Source: Biscogniauxia marginata
Lineage: Eukaryota; Ascomycota; Sordariomycetes; Xylariales; Xylariaceae
DNA: 64,000 bases
Assembly (NCBI GenBank): GCA_022695795.1
Contig: MU404170.1
Location: 62,001 to 126,000 of the forward strand
Reading direction: 5' to 3'
The translations under genes were made by a program, and so were the position numbers. Position 1 is the first letter of the stretch; every line of letters begins with the position of its first letter. Positions 49,661 to 61,609 of this stretch are shown here, in pieces. The notes beneath the pieces are model-generated. The model saw only the letters and a list, made by a program, of their open reading frames with translations. It was not told where the DNA came from and ran no database searches.

Positions 49661-51691
49661 ATGCGCCTTCTCTACGAACATAACGGCGTCACCCTGGAAA
49701 TCGAGGCTGCAATACAGAATGACCCATTAGGAGTGCGGGGTCTTTTGATTAAAGCATGGTTGGTCTGCGAGAGGGCTTTGCCCGACTCCGCGGATGTCCT
49801 TCAAGCAGAACGAGGGTTACGAGAAGCCATCTCACAATTCAGGGGGGGGGACCATATAACAAGATACTTGCTGAAAGGAAAGCTCGAGCCCGGTATCAGT
49901 GCTAATAAGGCCGAATTGATCCAATCATCTCTTCGCATTGGCGGGTTACTCGCCCTAATTGGAGTGTTTTACGGCACAGCCTACAATACGACTGGCGGTC
50001 GCAAAGTATTAGGGTGCTTAACACAGATATCGGACGAGTCAAAAGTCGACCTATTTAAGCGAGCTAGGTCGTTCCCAATGCATACCCCTGTAAGAGCATT
50101 GGCGAACCATATACTAGGCCAGTTGGGCCACGATATAGTTGGCATGGCCTGTCTCTTGTACTGCCTCGGCACGAAAGAGCTCTCGAGGTGGACATTAACA
50201 GCTTGCCGAAGCCCTTCGAAAACCTGGGGAGAGAATGGAGAAGTCTTTGAGGTTACCCCTAATCATATTACTCCCATGCTACAGGATCAACACTACGAAC
50301 ATGCTCTTAACGAGCTAGAAGCAATAGGACTAGTCAGACTAAGCAGAGATCTCATTCGCGTCGATACTCAATGGGCAAATCTATTAGACAGTCGGCCCGA
50401 GGCCCTTGCCTGGAAAGTCCAATCTATATGGATATTAAGCCATGTTTTCCCCAAGTATAAAGCTATCGATGCCGCCATGTAAGCTGTTTCAAGCTAGGGC
50501 ATAAACGAATAAAGCACTAACTTGTTAAGGTATCGACAATGCGAACAGCTCCTGCCAAATTTAAAACATGCGTTTTCCTATTTAAGCGACCCGCAGGTCA
50601 TGGATCATCTCGTACGAGGCCCGCGCTTTTACGGCATCGTGGAGACTTGTCTTGCATCGTCTTACTTCCAAGATCAACGCTGGAAAGAGATAACCCTCGC
50701 ATGGGCCGACCACCTTTTACAAGCATCTGGAACAGAGTCCAACGGAAAAACACTTTGGTCTGCATGGTTAGCTGTACGTAAACGCCAGGTATCCCGGCTT
50801 TATTCGGCGAATCACATTCCTAACGACCAATGGTCTGCTTTCCCCCGCTTTGATCAACGATCAAACGGCTTCGCAGCTGAGCTGGTTATTACGAACGCGC
50901 AAGAACTAATTCGTCGAAACGAGCTCGACGCGGCCGATCAAGAGCTTTCTCGCTTCATCCCTTATCTTAACCAGAAAATGTCCACATTCGAGGAATCTCA
51001 ACTAATTAAAATTAATCGGACTTACGGGGTGTTACGCCGGTTCCAAGGTCGATTCAACGAGGCTTATGACATTTTAAATAAACTCCCCCATGTAGATAGC
51101 ATTGTGATATCGCATTTTGCTGCTGTCTTGTCTGAGCGAAAAGAAGATGGCAAAGCTATCACGAAACTGGAAGGTTGGCTTCAACTGGCCACACAGTCCC
51201 TTAAGGCAGGAACACGGGTGAAGCATATGTTAACCCAGGTAACCCTTGTACGGGCTATGCGCCCGGTCCTGCATGGTCAGTCACCCGATGCTCCTTTATT
51301 TCGCAGCATACGGGACATGTACCAAGAGTTTCGAGAAAACTATCATTTGTATTGGTTCGACCATATCTGTACGTGGGTCGGGATCGCAATTTGTAGCCAT
51401 CTTGGAGATGAGATCGAGCAAGGGATTCAAGCATGGCAAGAGGTTCGTTGTCTTACTCGACAGCAGAACCTTCCAATCGGACATACCGATGCTATCGTCG
51501 CGTATTCGCTAAGCGAGCTAGAAATGAGACGTGGCGAGTACGTAGAGTCGGAGATATATGCAGTAAAGGCTAGGAGTCTCATCGCAATATCTGGCCAACA
51601 TTTCATTCTCGGCATGGGTGTATGGATTGCTATCCTCGATGGCTTGTTTAGAAAGCAGGGTCGGCTCCCGATTACAACAAGCCACACATAA
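49661..51691 (+). CDS. STAND/NLR-like protein remnant with helical (TPR-like) repeats
   Basis: Exons 49661-50478 and 50530-51691 join in phase 2 over a 51-base intron with a perfect CACTAAC branch site; 659 aa. No P-loop or NACHT/NB-ARC core is visible. Residues ~211-300 (HYEHALNELEAIGLVRL, then WILSHVFPKY, then CEQLLPNLKHAFSYL) resemble the winged-helix end of fungal STAND proteins, where a short SL(I/V) strand is followed by an FP motif and a 'LLPHL' helix start. Residues ~300-650 are amphipathic helices with TPR-like spacing (for example EDGKAITKLEGWLQLA). It may be a C-terminal NLR piece or a stand-alone relative. A TATAAAAAA box lies ~90 bases upstream of ATG. A run of nine G at ~49842-49850 lies in the coding region. 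GC-normal, intact frame between two transposon blocks. Confidence 0.55.
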
Positions 51692-51895
51692 GCTCACTCA
51701 GCTATTGTTAGTAAGGGTCTCATTAATCAATTCTTCCACGCTAACCTGTCTTTAGCAGGTATTAACATCGGCCATTAAGAAAGCGGCGATTCGGGTGGGA
51801 TAGGATGCTTTAGATAAAGAGGACTAGCAAAGAACACTTAACGGCTCGTTGCTTTTTACCTTGCTTTATTAAGAAGCATGTCGTATCGATTAATA
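51692..51895. repeat. Dispersed unclassified repeat, better-preserved copy
   Basis: About 95 bases from ~51698 (GCTATTGTTAGTAAGGGTCT ... AAGCGGCGATT) align with ~56052-56145 (GCCATTATTAGTAAAGGGTC ... AGACGGCGATT); differences are mostly C-to-T/G-to-A in the second copy. The identity of the repeat is unknown. Confidence 0.55.
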
Positions 51896-52308
51896 TGTGA
51901 CGAACCTCCCTGTGTATTCCTAGTCAGCTGACTTCACAGTTGAGTACGTACTGGGTTTTCTTGATTTAAAGGTAACAGTGGATTGAGATTGGTTCAAGTG
52001 ATTCACAATGTTTTTTGTTCGTCAGAGAGATTTCAAGGTACTCTCACTATAGTATCAAAGAGTGACTGTAGTCTTAGATTAATAGCTAAGGAACTAGAAT
52101 GAATGACTAGATACATAAGGAACCTTAATTTACTTATACCCGTTCTTCCCTTCCTATTATCAAGTGAATTATTGAATTATTGATCTCCCATCCATGATTC
52201 ACTGATTCATCGGCGTTCCTTCCCAATTAAGCGCTCAACGCCGCTTTTCTGGTCATGTGACCCACACGTGACAGAAGGAAAAAGAGAAGAACAAGGAGGT
52301 TCGTAACA
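51896..52308 (-). mobile_element. Solo LTR of the gypsy family, not RIP-degraded
   Basis: Starts TGTGACGAACC and ends GGAGGTTCGTAACA; 413 bp. Perfect 5-bp target duplication TAATA (51891-51895 and 52309-52313). GC-normal throughout. In the sense (minus) direction it is TGTTACGAACC...GTCACA, with the conserved R/U5 and a U3 distantly similar to nested element 2. Confidence 0.95.
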
Positions 52309-53014
52309 TAATAATGGTATTAAGCTAAGTAAAAGCTCGGAACAATGAACACTTGTTTTTTAAAACTATGTGAAAGTTAACTTAGTTAACTAGTTATAAA
52401 GATTATAACTTGTGATACCTTTATAATTATAACATTATTATTAGTTTTTTAATATAAAATATAAAATAACGCACCCTTTTTATTTAACAATTAAAATTAA
52501 TTATTTTAACCTTGTTATATAAAATAACCTTATAATAACATTAAAAATGTATTTTATTAAACATTTTAAACCTTTATACTATGTAATAAACCTATGTTAA
52601 AATGAACTTAATATTATTATTAAAGGATATTACCTTTTAATCTCTTAAAAAAAGTAAAAGTGAGCTATAATTTAACTTACTTTTTATAAAGCTTTTATCT
52701 TTATCGCAGTATTAATAAATGTCTCATTAGTTTATTGTCTTGTTTAACTAAACATCAAGCTTGATCACATAAACTTCATGGCTAACCTTGCAAATCACGG
52801 CTCGTTTAGCACTGACTTAATGTCACACGGATAAGCGCTGCCAAGCCTGCCAAGGAATGTTGGTCATGAGCCTCACTTCAATAGGCTAGCGATAAGGACA
52901 TAGGATGCAATGATACCAACCTGCAGTTGGAGATAGTTGCCTCAAGACAGTAATTACGTGTATAAATAGGTGCTGAATTCCTGACTGAGGTCAAGAAGAA
53001 ACTTAGACTCCTAA
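52309..53014. other. AT-rich intergenic DNA
   Basis: No gene or recognised repeat. AT-rich until about 52730, then normal composition. Confidence 0.4.
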
Positions 53015-53752
53015 GTCCTTGAAGACCAAAGAGAATTATTAGTCGAATACGAATCACAGTTCCAAGCCCAATACCCCTTGTCACACTTAAGCAAGTTTTC
53101 AGAATTTTTCAGCTGGAATCAAAAGCTTCAAACTGACAATGAAGAACGACAAAAAACATTAATGGCTTGCTTAAGGAGAGATACTAAATACGGAACTATT
53201 CCATTTACCTCTGCCTTGGATTTTGCTAAGTTATACGGCGATAACGACTTATTCAACACTCTCACAAGTCATCGACCTATAGACGAAGGATTTTTCCATA
53301 TACCTAGCACGAAAAAGCTGTGCAACTGCTTAGCTAAGCCACGCTAGTCCCTTGATCTACACAATGACTGCTCAAAATCACTAGAGCAATGGAAGTCGGA
53401 GAAAATCTCGAGCACAGAGCTATTCGAATTTGCTGCGGAGTACAATATATCGGATATTCACAGCTGGAAAAAAGAGCCTCGCCACTGGGCAAGTAGTGAA
53501 TCTCCGTTTAGAAAGGGGGTAATCGGAGATAAAGTTGTGATTTTCCACATAAGCCAACAGGACTGGGCCTATGTATGCACTTTAGAGCAAGCGGAATACC
53601 TTCGGCGAGAGGAGCTTATCGAGCCACGCAGGGGAAGGCCGGCCATGCAGCCGCGCCAATTATACAGGGGCCAGCAGGCTTTGCGCGGCCGAAGGAAACA
53701 AGGCCATGCGAATCTTAATTTCAGCGGCCTGGAAAAGTTTCGATCATGTTAG
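53015..53752 (+). pseudogene. Unknown protein, one long frame interrupted by TAG
   Basis: One reading frame runs from just after a TAA at ~53011 to the stop at 53752, about 245 codons, with a single TAG at 53345-53347. Codon use and amino-acid composition on both sides are protein-like (ELLVEYESQF, ALDFAKLYGDNDLF, then SLEQWKSEKI, HWASSESPFRKG, DWAYVCTLEQAEYL). No family recognised. The TAG is one step from CAG or TGG. No ATG precedes the conserved-looking part, so the 5' end is lost or lies in another exon. No intron of normal size removes the TAG. Confidence 0.5.
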
Positions 53753-56700
53753 CGATTAGCGCTGTTGGGCAAGCGACAACCAGCATTTCTTGCAAAATAC
53801 ACTTAAATCAAAACCAGAATGTGTACATTATTCCACGATGTTATCCTTGTGGTGCATTGATTAGGTCGGTTAAGTAGTCGCGCCTTCGAGTTTAAGAACT
53901 ATGTTGTCTAGTAATAAATTAAGCCGTTAATTACTTTTAAACTATTAGTTATCGTCTCGCTTGTAATACATCGGATTTAAGACCCTAGATCTTAGACTTA
54001 GGAAAAAGTGGGATGAATTAATCTAAAAAGAAAAAGCGGTAAGGAATCTCCTATTTAATATACAAGGATCATAACTTATAACCCTTGTCTCTTTTATTTA
54101 AGGGTCGTAATCCTTTTTTACAAGGGTTACAACTTGTAATCCTTATAATAAGCAGGTCTTTCAAGTTCGAAAAATCATTTCTCGGGAAGTGGAGACATAT
54201 CATAACTTTATAACATTATAACATCTTTGTTATAACTAGTGGCACGAGAATTAACCTTGAAAGTCTTGATAAAAGCATTATTTTTACGTAGATTTAACTG
54301 ATATATTAAAACCTAGATATGTTTAACAGTTAACTCCATGATAAAAAACTCATTCAAATGGCTTTAATATATTTAATAACATTATTAAACTTTAATTAAT
54401 AAAGACATTTCATTTATAAGTAAATAACAAACTTATATCATTTATTAATATATAAAATGTAATTATAAACTCCTAATATTATAACATTAATACTCTTTCT
54501 TAATGGGCTGCCGCCAGGTACTTAATTCGTTGTTAGTGAAAAACCTGGCTAGATAAGTTAAGCTTTATAAACTATAAAACATGGAATCTTAGCTGTATTT
54601 ATTTACATGCTAAGTTGTTACTGGTATTTCTTTATTATAATCGTGGCGGGAGAGAAGGAAAGTAATAATTACCTTATTATTTATTATAAAACTAATAATG
54701 TTTTTCTTATGTTATGTTCTTATTAGGTTTTTTACTTAATAATCTTAATTTAATGTAAGTTGATAAGTGTTAAGATATATAGTCGTGTGAGAAGGGTTAT
54801 TAAGCCTGGAACTGAGATTTATATTTAACTAAGAATTATTTTTAATTTTAAGGAACTTAAAGGTCCATTATTAATTCATCTTGGGAATTTTACTCTTAAT
54901 TATAAACGAATATTCTGGCTTGAGGCATTTCTCTTTTTATACATGTTAATATTATTTTATATGCACCTGCTTGGTTTAATCTAGAGGTGTTAAGCTCCTT
55001 GGGATTAATAAAGCAATTTGTTATTTGTCGAATAAAATTAGGGTTATATTATTGCCTTTTAATAACAAGCCTATATATAGTGTTTAGAGAAGGATTCACG
55101 AGCAGCAGGCGCCTCCTGGCAAGTAATGACAGAGCCCGTGGTTAGGGCCTCTATTACGGATCACGCATTAAGACAAGTACATCGCTACTAGGTATAATCA
55201 CGATGAAGTAAACATGCCTACATACCGCCTAACGCAACCGCATGTCGACTAATTAAAAGGATGCACATCTAGTGGCACCCTACCTTAGACGACGGGGATC
55301 ATGATTACTACCAAGCGGCATAGATTCATGACCCCTAACAAAATAGTACCACAGACAAGAAGCCATAAGTACATGATCCCTGGAAGGAAAAGCAGTTAAT
55401 AGCTCGTCCGGGGAGCATGCATTACTACATCCGACGCTCGTAATTTCGACGGCCCCTATACCATTTAGCGCTACCGACATATTTACATAATACTTACACA
55501 AATACGAGTCTAAAGTCCTTAATACCTGCGTAGAACGCTAGTAATAGCGGGACCCCTTACTGACTTACTATTACTCGCAATTGCCGTGCTATTTAAGATC
55601 TCATGGTTTTTATGCGCACTATATGGCATTATCACGCCGCGTTAACCCCTGTGGGAATTCCGCGATTATGCTAATATAGCTAGGGGTAATATCTTTAAAT
55701 AATCATTAGTTTAAAGGTTGTTATGTATTTAAAAGGCGTTTCCTTCAATACGAAAAGCCATTATCATATTAATATTAAGGGTAGCAAACAATTTCAAGAA
55801 AGAACCTTTATATATATTTAAACTGTACTTGTATAAAGCAGTTTCCCTTAAAATGAGGAGAGATAACACACTACTTTATATTATTAAGGAGTTTTGCCAC
55901 CTCGAACCTAATGATGTCTTACCCGAAGTTAAACCAAAACAGCTAAACATACTAATCAGCTGGGTTAAGCACCAAAAATTCGATCACCTTCAAGGTTAAG
56001 ATCTACTAGCTAGGATAAATGAAGCAACAAAAAGCAAGGTTGTAAAATATGCCATTATTAGTAAAGGGTCTTATAAATTTATTATTTATTAACGCTAACT
56101 TATTTTTAACAACAATTCACATCAGCTATTCAAAAGACGGCGATTAAAAAGGCTCTTAACAAAGAAAAAAATAAGAAAAGTAAGGAAGCAATAAAGGTTA
56201 AAAATGTAGAAAAACCATAAGTTAACAACTAATTAATAATAAAAGCCAATGAATAAATATAATAATACCTTTTTTATTATTTGTAATAAAAACTTACAAG
56301 GTTATTAATATGTTTTTATTTAATCTTCCACGATATAAGTAGCACAGCAAGATACTACTCGCAACTAATACACCTTAACGTTAGCTAAACGCACGTATGC
56401 AGCAGGGCTTTTATACCAACAAATCCACACTAACGTCTAGCATAAGTGGTTAACCTTCGCCTCTATAGTTAACCGTATTGTAGAGGCAAGCCGAGCTAAT
56501 CTCGGGCTACTATAGGTCGATGTTGTTAAGGTAATGAATCCTATAGAGGGATGCTTTGTTAATGGATCCCACTAATAATAAAGATATTTTAGGCATACCC
56601 GGTCAATACGCGCTCGATCGCGGTCCGATTAAAAGGACAACATAGTAAGGCGGTAGGGTGGTTTACATGTATTACTTGACGTTGTTGGCGTAGTTGTTTA

Positions 56701-56814
56701 AACTTGCTTGCTTGTGACTTGAGAGCGGGGAAAAGGGAGCCCTACATGGATGGCCACACCAGGCGCATCGCTTCATCGCCCCTGGTTCTGTGACCTAGGG
56801 ACAAGGCATATCGC
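53753..56814. other. Mostly decayed intergenic DNA with a repeat relic
   Basis: AT-rich from ~53900 to 55080 and again ~55680-56330. A broken frame starting ATG 55855 (RRDNTLLYIIKEF, ILISWVKHQKF) runs into the dispersed repeat homologous to ~51698 and has internal stops. No intact gene. Confidence 0.4.
56052..56145. repeat. Dispersed unclassified repeat, RIP-shifted copy
   Basis: Aligns with ~51698-51795; see that entry. It is enriched for T and A at positions that are C and G there. Confidence 0.55.
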
Positions 56815-57036
56815 ATGGCTAACGTGCTCTCTGGTCTTTACGTCCGTGGGTTTCCATCCTGGTACCCCGTTGTATTATCCAGTTTTCTAATACATACTCA
56901 ATTATCCTTCCCTCGAGCCATAATAGCGGCCATACTTGTAGGATTCCTTTACTCCAATGGTATACTGCTGCGTGACATTGCAGGAAGTAGTAGGCAATTA
57001 ACGGCTACCTATGCTAATACGTATACCTTCCTATGA
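56815..57036 (+). CDS. Small hydrophobic ORF, 73 aa, unknown
   Basis: ATG at 56815 in normal-composition DNA. The centre (VVLSSFLIHTQLSF, AIIAAILVGFLY) could span a membrane once. No family recognised; it may be chance. Confidence 0.2.
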   Translation: MANVLSGLYVRGFPSWYPVVLSSFLIHTQLSFPRAIIAAILVGFLYSNGILLRDIAGSSRQLTATYANTYTFL

Positions 57037-57195
57037 TTCGCGTATTATAGGTTTATTTATTTATTAATCGAGATATAATACGCCCACCTATTTGCCTATG
57101 CCTTCTCACACTCCGGCCTATTTATCTTCCTTTTTCCTTCCCACCTAAGCTCCTACTTCACTACTAATACTTAATAACAATAGACTTAAGCAGCT

Positions 57196-57519
57196 ATGGA
57201 GTTAACAAAGAAAGCCGACCACGATTACCGCAAACGTCCCAAGATTAAGTGTACTAAGCTAGGCTATGCATTAAGTTTCCGGGACTACAAATATAGGGCT
57301 AAGGATCATCTACTTACTTTTCACGCTTTTAACACAAATGAATCCGACGAGGATACTCGGAAAAGGCTGGCCGCTTTTCTTAACAAGGCCCGTAAGTCCT
57401 GGAAAGCCAACCCTACGTGTATAAAGCAGCCTGAGACCTGCCCAATCAACTCCGACCTGCTCAAGGCCGAAGTACGCGGCATCATGGCTAGCCTGGGAAT
57501 GGTTGAGTTGAAGCTATAA
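57196..57519 (+). CDS. Hypothetical 107-aa basic protein
   Basis: Intact frame from ATG 57196, Lys/Arg-rich (KKADHDYRKRPKIK, ARKSWKANPT), with codon use that looks coding. No family recognised. It lies upstream of a set of broken frames on the same strand (57618-60130) and could be the first surviving exon or ORF of the same decayed unit. Confidence 0.35.
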   Translation: MELTKKADHDYRKRPKIKCTKLGYALSFRDYKYRAKDHLLTFHAFNTNESDEDTRKRLAAFLNKARKSWKANPTCIKQPETCPINSDLLKAEVRGIMASLGMVELKL

Positions 57520-57617
57520 GGACGGCCTTCTTTATCCCTATATATAGAAACAGCGGCCTACACGGGCCACGAGAACGCAGCTCTACTAACTAGTCACCGG
57601 CACACAAAAAAGAGGTT

Positions 57618-58600
57618 ATGTTCCGCGTTAAACTTAGCCCGTTAAATATGGACCAGTGCCAAGCGATAAATTAACTAACCTAGATCCTAAAACATAAGGC
57701 CGAAAACGCCATTCTTGCTTCTCAGCACCCTACTACCACTAAATCCCTTCTCAAAACGATCGAAAGATTTAACATTCTCAATCACTTCTGGAATAGTGGC
57801 TTCTTAAAGTGGTTCCACCTCCTAAACGAAAACCAAGTTTAAAATAACGACTAAAACGAGTATCTCTATACTCACTGTACTAACACCGCTAATCAGTGTC
57901 TCTCCATTGCCGACATAGTTCCTAGATATCGTAACGAGTTTATCACGATATGTGGGAAAACCTTTTAGTATTTATAAGTATTTCTTATACGTTGCTAGAC
58001 TTTGTTATTACCTCCTCTGCCCCCCCCCCTCCCTTGCGCGCACGCGCGCTCTGACACGTCCCTCTAATCATTTCATAATAGGGCCTGGGTAATCCCTACT
58101 GAACATGTGTGGAGTGAAATGTCGCTTTCACAATATCTCATAGTGGTCGACATAAAGCCCGATAGCGCCTCCGCTACTTACGACCTAGCGTACACGTATC
58201 CCACGTACATTCGCCAACGCACTTTTTATTTGTATAAATCGTTATTTCTTAAGATAAACGACATCGGAATTATAAATGTATAAAAAGCTTTAAACGATTT
58301 ATACTTCCGGGCCGCGTTCTTAAAAGTCTTTAAGACATTTAAGGGAGAAGTCGCGATTAACTTATTAAACGGCTAATAAATCACGGTTTTAACCATGCTT
58401 ATTATTAACATGTCATTAAATAAATATGAGTCAATTAAAACCGCATTTATCGACGCTGCCGAGAAAGCAGCCGAGAGATCAGAGTGGGCTTTATCTAGGT
58501 AAGTCCATACTTCTTACGACCCGTAATCCCCGGCGCGGGAGCTCGGCATTCTAACGCGCTCTAAGTTATATACTACTATTACCCTTAGTAGCATCATATT
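57618..58600 (+). pseudogene. Decayed coding sequence, unknown
   Basis: From ATG 57618 one frame reads coherent protein (NAILASQHPTTTKSLLKTIE, FNILNHFWNSGFLKWFHLL, IVPRYRNEFITICGKTF) broken by at least five TAA/TAG codons, each one transition from CAA, CAG or TGG. A further protein-like stretch lies at ~58300-58495 (AINLLNG, YESIKTAFIDAAEKAAE). No domain recognised. Confidence 0.4.
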
Positions 58601-58616
58601 TTTTACTATTTCTAAT

Positions 58617-60130
58617 ATGCCTTTTAATATCGAAAGAGAGCGAATCATACCCGGTTTTCTTTACCTGAACGGCACGATCACCGAAAAGGCCACTAACTTT
58701 ATAGCGAAGCTGTTTCGTGCTGTGCTGGCTAATGGCGTCAACCCGAGCACTCTCCCTTTTCTTAACATCACCTTAGTAATTTTACGCCACACCACAATAA
58801 ATTAAAGAATATTTAATCGGCTTAAAAACATCTTTCCTATGAACAAGATCTACATAATACTTAACGTGTTTACTTACCAAAAAAGCGTGCTTAGCGGTAA
58901 ATTCAAGACGAAACCGGCTAAGGATAAAAATATAAACACAGGCATTAAAACAAGTAATTCTTATGGCACCACAGCCAACCTCACAGAGACACCTAAGAAG
59001 GATGACGAGGCCCTGCCGGCAGCTGCAGGTGATTATTCTGCCGAGACCGAACTGCAGGGCTCCGAGTCCCCGCCGGGCATCCAGGCGCCCGAAGATAAAA
59101 GTGATTCGGTTAAGCTAGAAGATAACCCAACGAGAAAACGTAATTATATCGCGCTCGCGGAGAGGGGCGAGCCCGAAAAGAAGGAAACGGTTGCCGCAAA
59201 CACGCACGCGGGCGAACATCACAAGAAGGAACCGGCGTTAAACGAAAGCACCACACTAACCACGGCATTTAAACAGGTAAAGAAAAATAACAAAAGAGAC
59301 GGCAAAGGCGATAACTCGAAGGACGATAAGACCAATAAGACAGCCTTAGCCGCGAAAGAGCTAGTTATTAAACTCGTTAAAAAACACTCCTTAGAAGAGA
59401 AAACGCTCCTCGAGCAATACGTAATAGCGGGTCTCAACTAGGCCGCTCTTTCCCTCGACCCTGACATAATAAAACACGTCACTCACGGTGACGTGGCCCG
59501 GTTTAACGAGCGGGATGCCTCTAAAGAGGCGCGGAAAGAGCTCATACTTGGCTTTGCGGGAGTGATCGCATGTAAGGCGAAGACCTCTCTACGGCGGAAT
59601 GGAAAAACGGGAGTGTTCTAGCTCGAGGATAGCGAGGGCGATATTATCGACGCGGCCACGGCACCGGCCGGGGAACTAAAACCGCCTATTTAAAAGATCG
59701 AAATCGTTAACGAGGATGTTGAGTCGGCGTCGGAGTGCGGGGCGGCCGAAGGTAATGCCGGCTTGAATGGTATAAATAGCGCTTATGACCTTAAGAAGGC
59801 GAAGAAGACGGGGGGAAGCCAGGGTATTTTAGGCCGTAAAGTGCGTGCGCTCCGGAGCCTAATGGCCGGTACGGGTACGATTCCGAAAAAGACGGTGCGA
59901 TTTGAGAGAAAAGAAGAAGGGGAGGGTGAGGAAAACCAGGGTCCAGGTCCGAATCTGGTAATGTAATACGCGGAGGAAGAGCCGCAACCGTAGAACAATC
60001 AAGCGGCACCAATTCCTAAATTAATCCAAAAAGAGAAGAAACTAAAGAAGTATGGTAACCTAGCGATATTCTCTCGCGAGAAGAACATGTTATTATTAAA
60101 AGTTGCCGTCTTAATTGAACTTTACATGTT
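58617..60130 (+). pseudogene. Long decayed ORF encoding a Lys/Glu-rich low-complexity protein
   Basis: A single frame runs ~500 codons from ATG 58617 with about six in-frame TAA/TAG stops (at ~58803, 59439, 59619, 59691, 59964 and 59991). Open parts read FIAKLFRAVLANGVNPST, then a charged low-complexity region (EPEKKETVAANTHAGEHHKK, FKQVKKNNKRDGKGDN), then KHSLEEKTLLEQYV, VRALRSLMAG and KKTVRFERKEEGEGEE. Retention of one frame over 1.5 kb shows that it was translated once. Product unknown; a gag-like transposon protein or a disordered nuclear protein is possible. Confidence 0.5.
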
Positions 60131-61609
60131 AACATTAATTTAATTAATAATCGTTGGAATATAAGTAATTTAGTTGCTTAACCTAAGTAAAGAGACGGTA
60201 ATAAAGCTTATAACGCTTCTCTTAATAGTTTTCCTCTCTTTAAGTACCGTCGCGGTGGTTAAAGGTGTCAACTTCTAGGTCGTTTTTAGGGTGTAAACCT
60301 ACGCGGTTAGAAGGCCTTGTGGGGGTGGTCAATGCACCCAAACTTTAAATGCAAAAGTTTAGTACGGATAAGCGCTGGTAACTAAAAGCTGCAACTTGAA
60401 CTGTAACTAGTTTGGAATTCACTCTCCACGTTTAATACAACACCTTTCCCCTTCTTTTTAGTTTTGCTTTATATACTACAATAACTGTTAGCTGCAAAAC
60501 TAAACGAAAGAAAAAGGTGGTTATAAAAGGGTTGGTTTATTAGCAAAATGGGTCATGACGAAATCTGATCTAAGGCTAAAATTTTTAGGATACCACGTGA
60601 CTTCCCTACACAGCCTCTAATGGAAACCCCGGTCGCTTATCTCTCTCTGTTGGCAGCCTGAATTCACCCTGGTTCAGTCATATGAAAGGGGCTTTATAAG
60701 CGGCCAAATAAGCCACAAAGGCCAGGGGTGCCTACCTAGCTATTTCACGTTTATACTGTAATTTAGGTGGCTTAAGGGTTAAATAGCCTTATTATCCCTG
60801 AATCTAGGGTATCTAGAAACAATTAAAGTATTTAACTTTAAGAAATAAAGCGAATAAACCTTAAAACAGCTAAATACACCGAACCTAATAAGAAAATGGC
60901 CTTTAAAGCCTTTATTTTTATTTTGATAAGTAAAATGGTATTATATATTAATAAAGTAAAAAGAGTTTTAATAGTACTTACTATATTGTTTAATTAGTTT
61001 CTAAGTTTAGTTCGAAGATACAAATTTATGTTCGAGGCTAGTCTTTCATTTTCTTTACTTGCTAGTCCGCGCCTTAATTAAAACTAACAACCAAGGCTTA
61101 GTTAGTGAATAGTGTTATAACCAAGGATAATATTATACCTTATTTATAAAATAATTTATAATTAATAAAATAAAATACTTATTAACTTACTTTTTTATAT
61201 TTTAAATAGAATATATTTAATATTATATTTATAAAATTTAAAACTATTTAAATTAATTTAAAGACGTTATTTATATTTTAAATTTTATATAAAATAAATA
61301 AGAAAATTGATACGTAAACATACGGGTGTGTAAATAGTAATAGTAAATTATATGGAGAAAGGAGAGGAGCCTTATAAGCTTTATATATAAACCTATATCT
61401 CTTTTATTTAACTAGGTTATTTAAGGCTAAAGCTTACAAGGTCCGAAAAACCTTGTAATCCCGCATTAAAAATTAATTATAATACTTTTTATAAAAGCTT
61501 TATTATTTTATTTATATTTTATAAATATAAAAAAACTATATATTTATTATATAAAAACGATATATTTTATTTTAATAACTTAATAATAGGTTTAAAATAA
61601 AATAATATA
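60131..61609. other. Intergenic with third copy of the long inverted repeat
   Basis: No gene. The inverted-repeat relative is at ~60323-60480. From ~60900 the DNA is AT-rich up to the pogo-like element. Confidence 0.45.
60323..60480 (+). repeat. Diverged third copy of the 25926/49559 repeat
   Basis: TGTGGGGGTGGTCAATGCAC, then AACTTTAAATGCAAAAG, then after a gap TTTGGAATTCACTCTC and ACACCTTTCCCCTTCTTTTT follow the order of the 25926 copy. It points right, so any partner would lie beyond this window or be lost. Confidence 0.6.

Noticed and set aside
58021..58055. Poly-C followed by alternating GCGCGCACGCGCGC tract
   Set aside because: Possible Z-DNA or simple repeat, but no associated feature supports a function.
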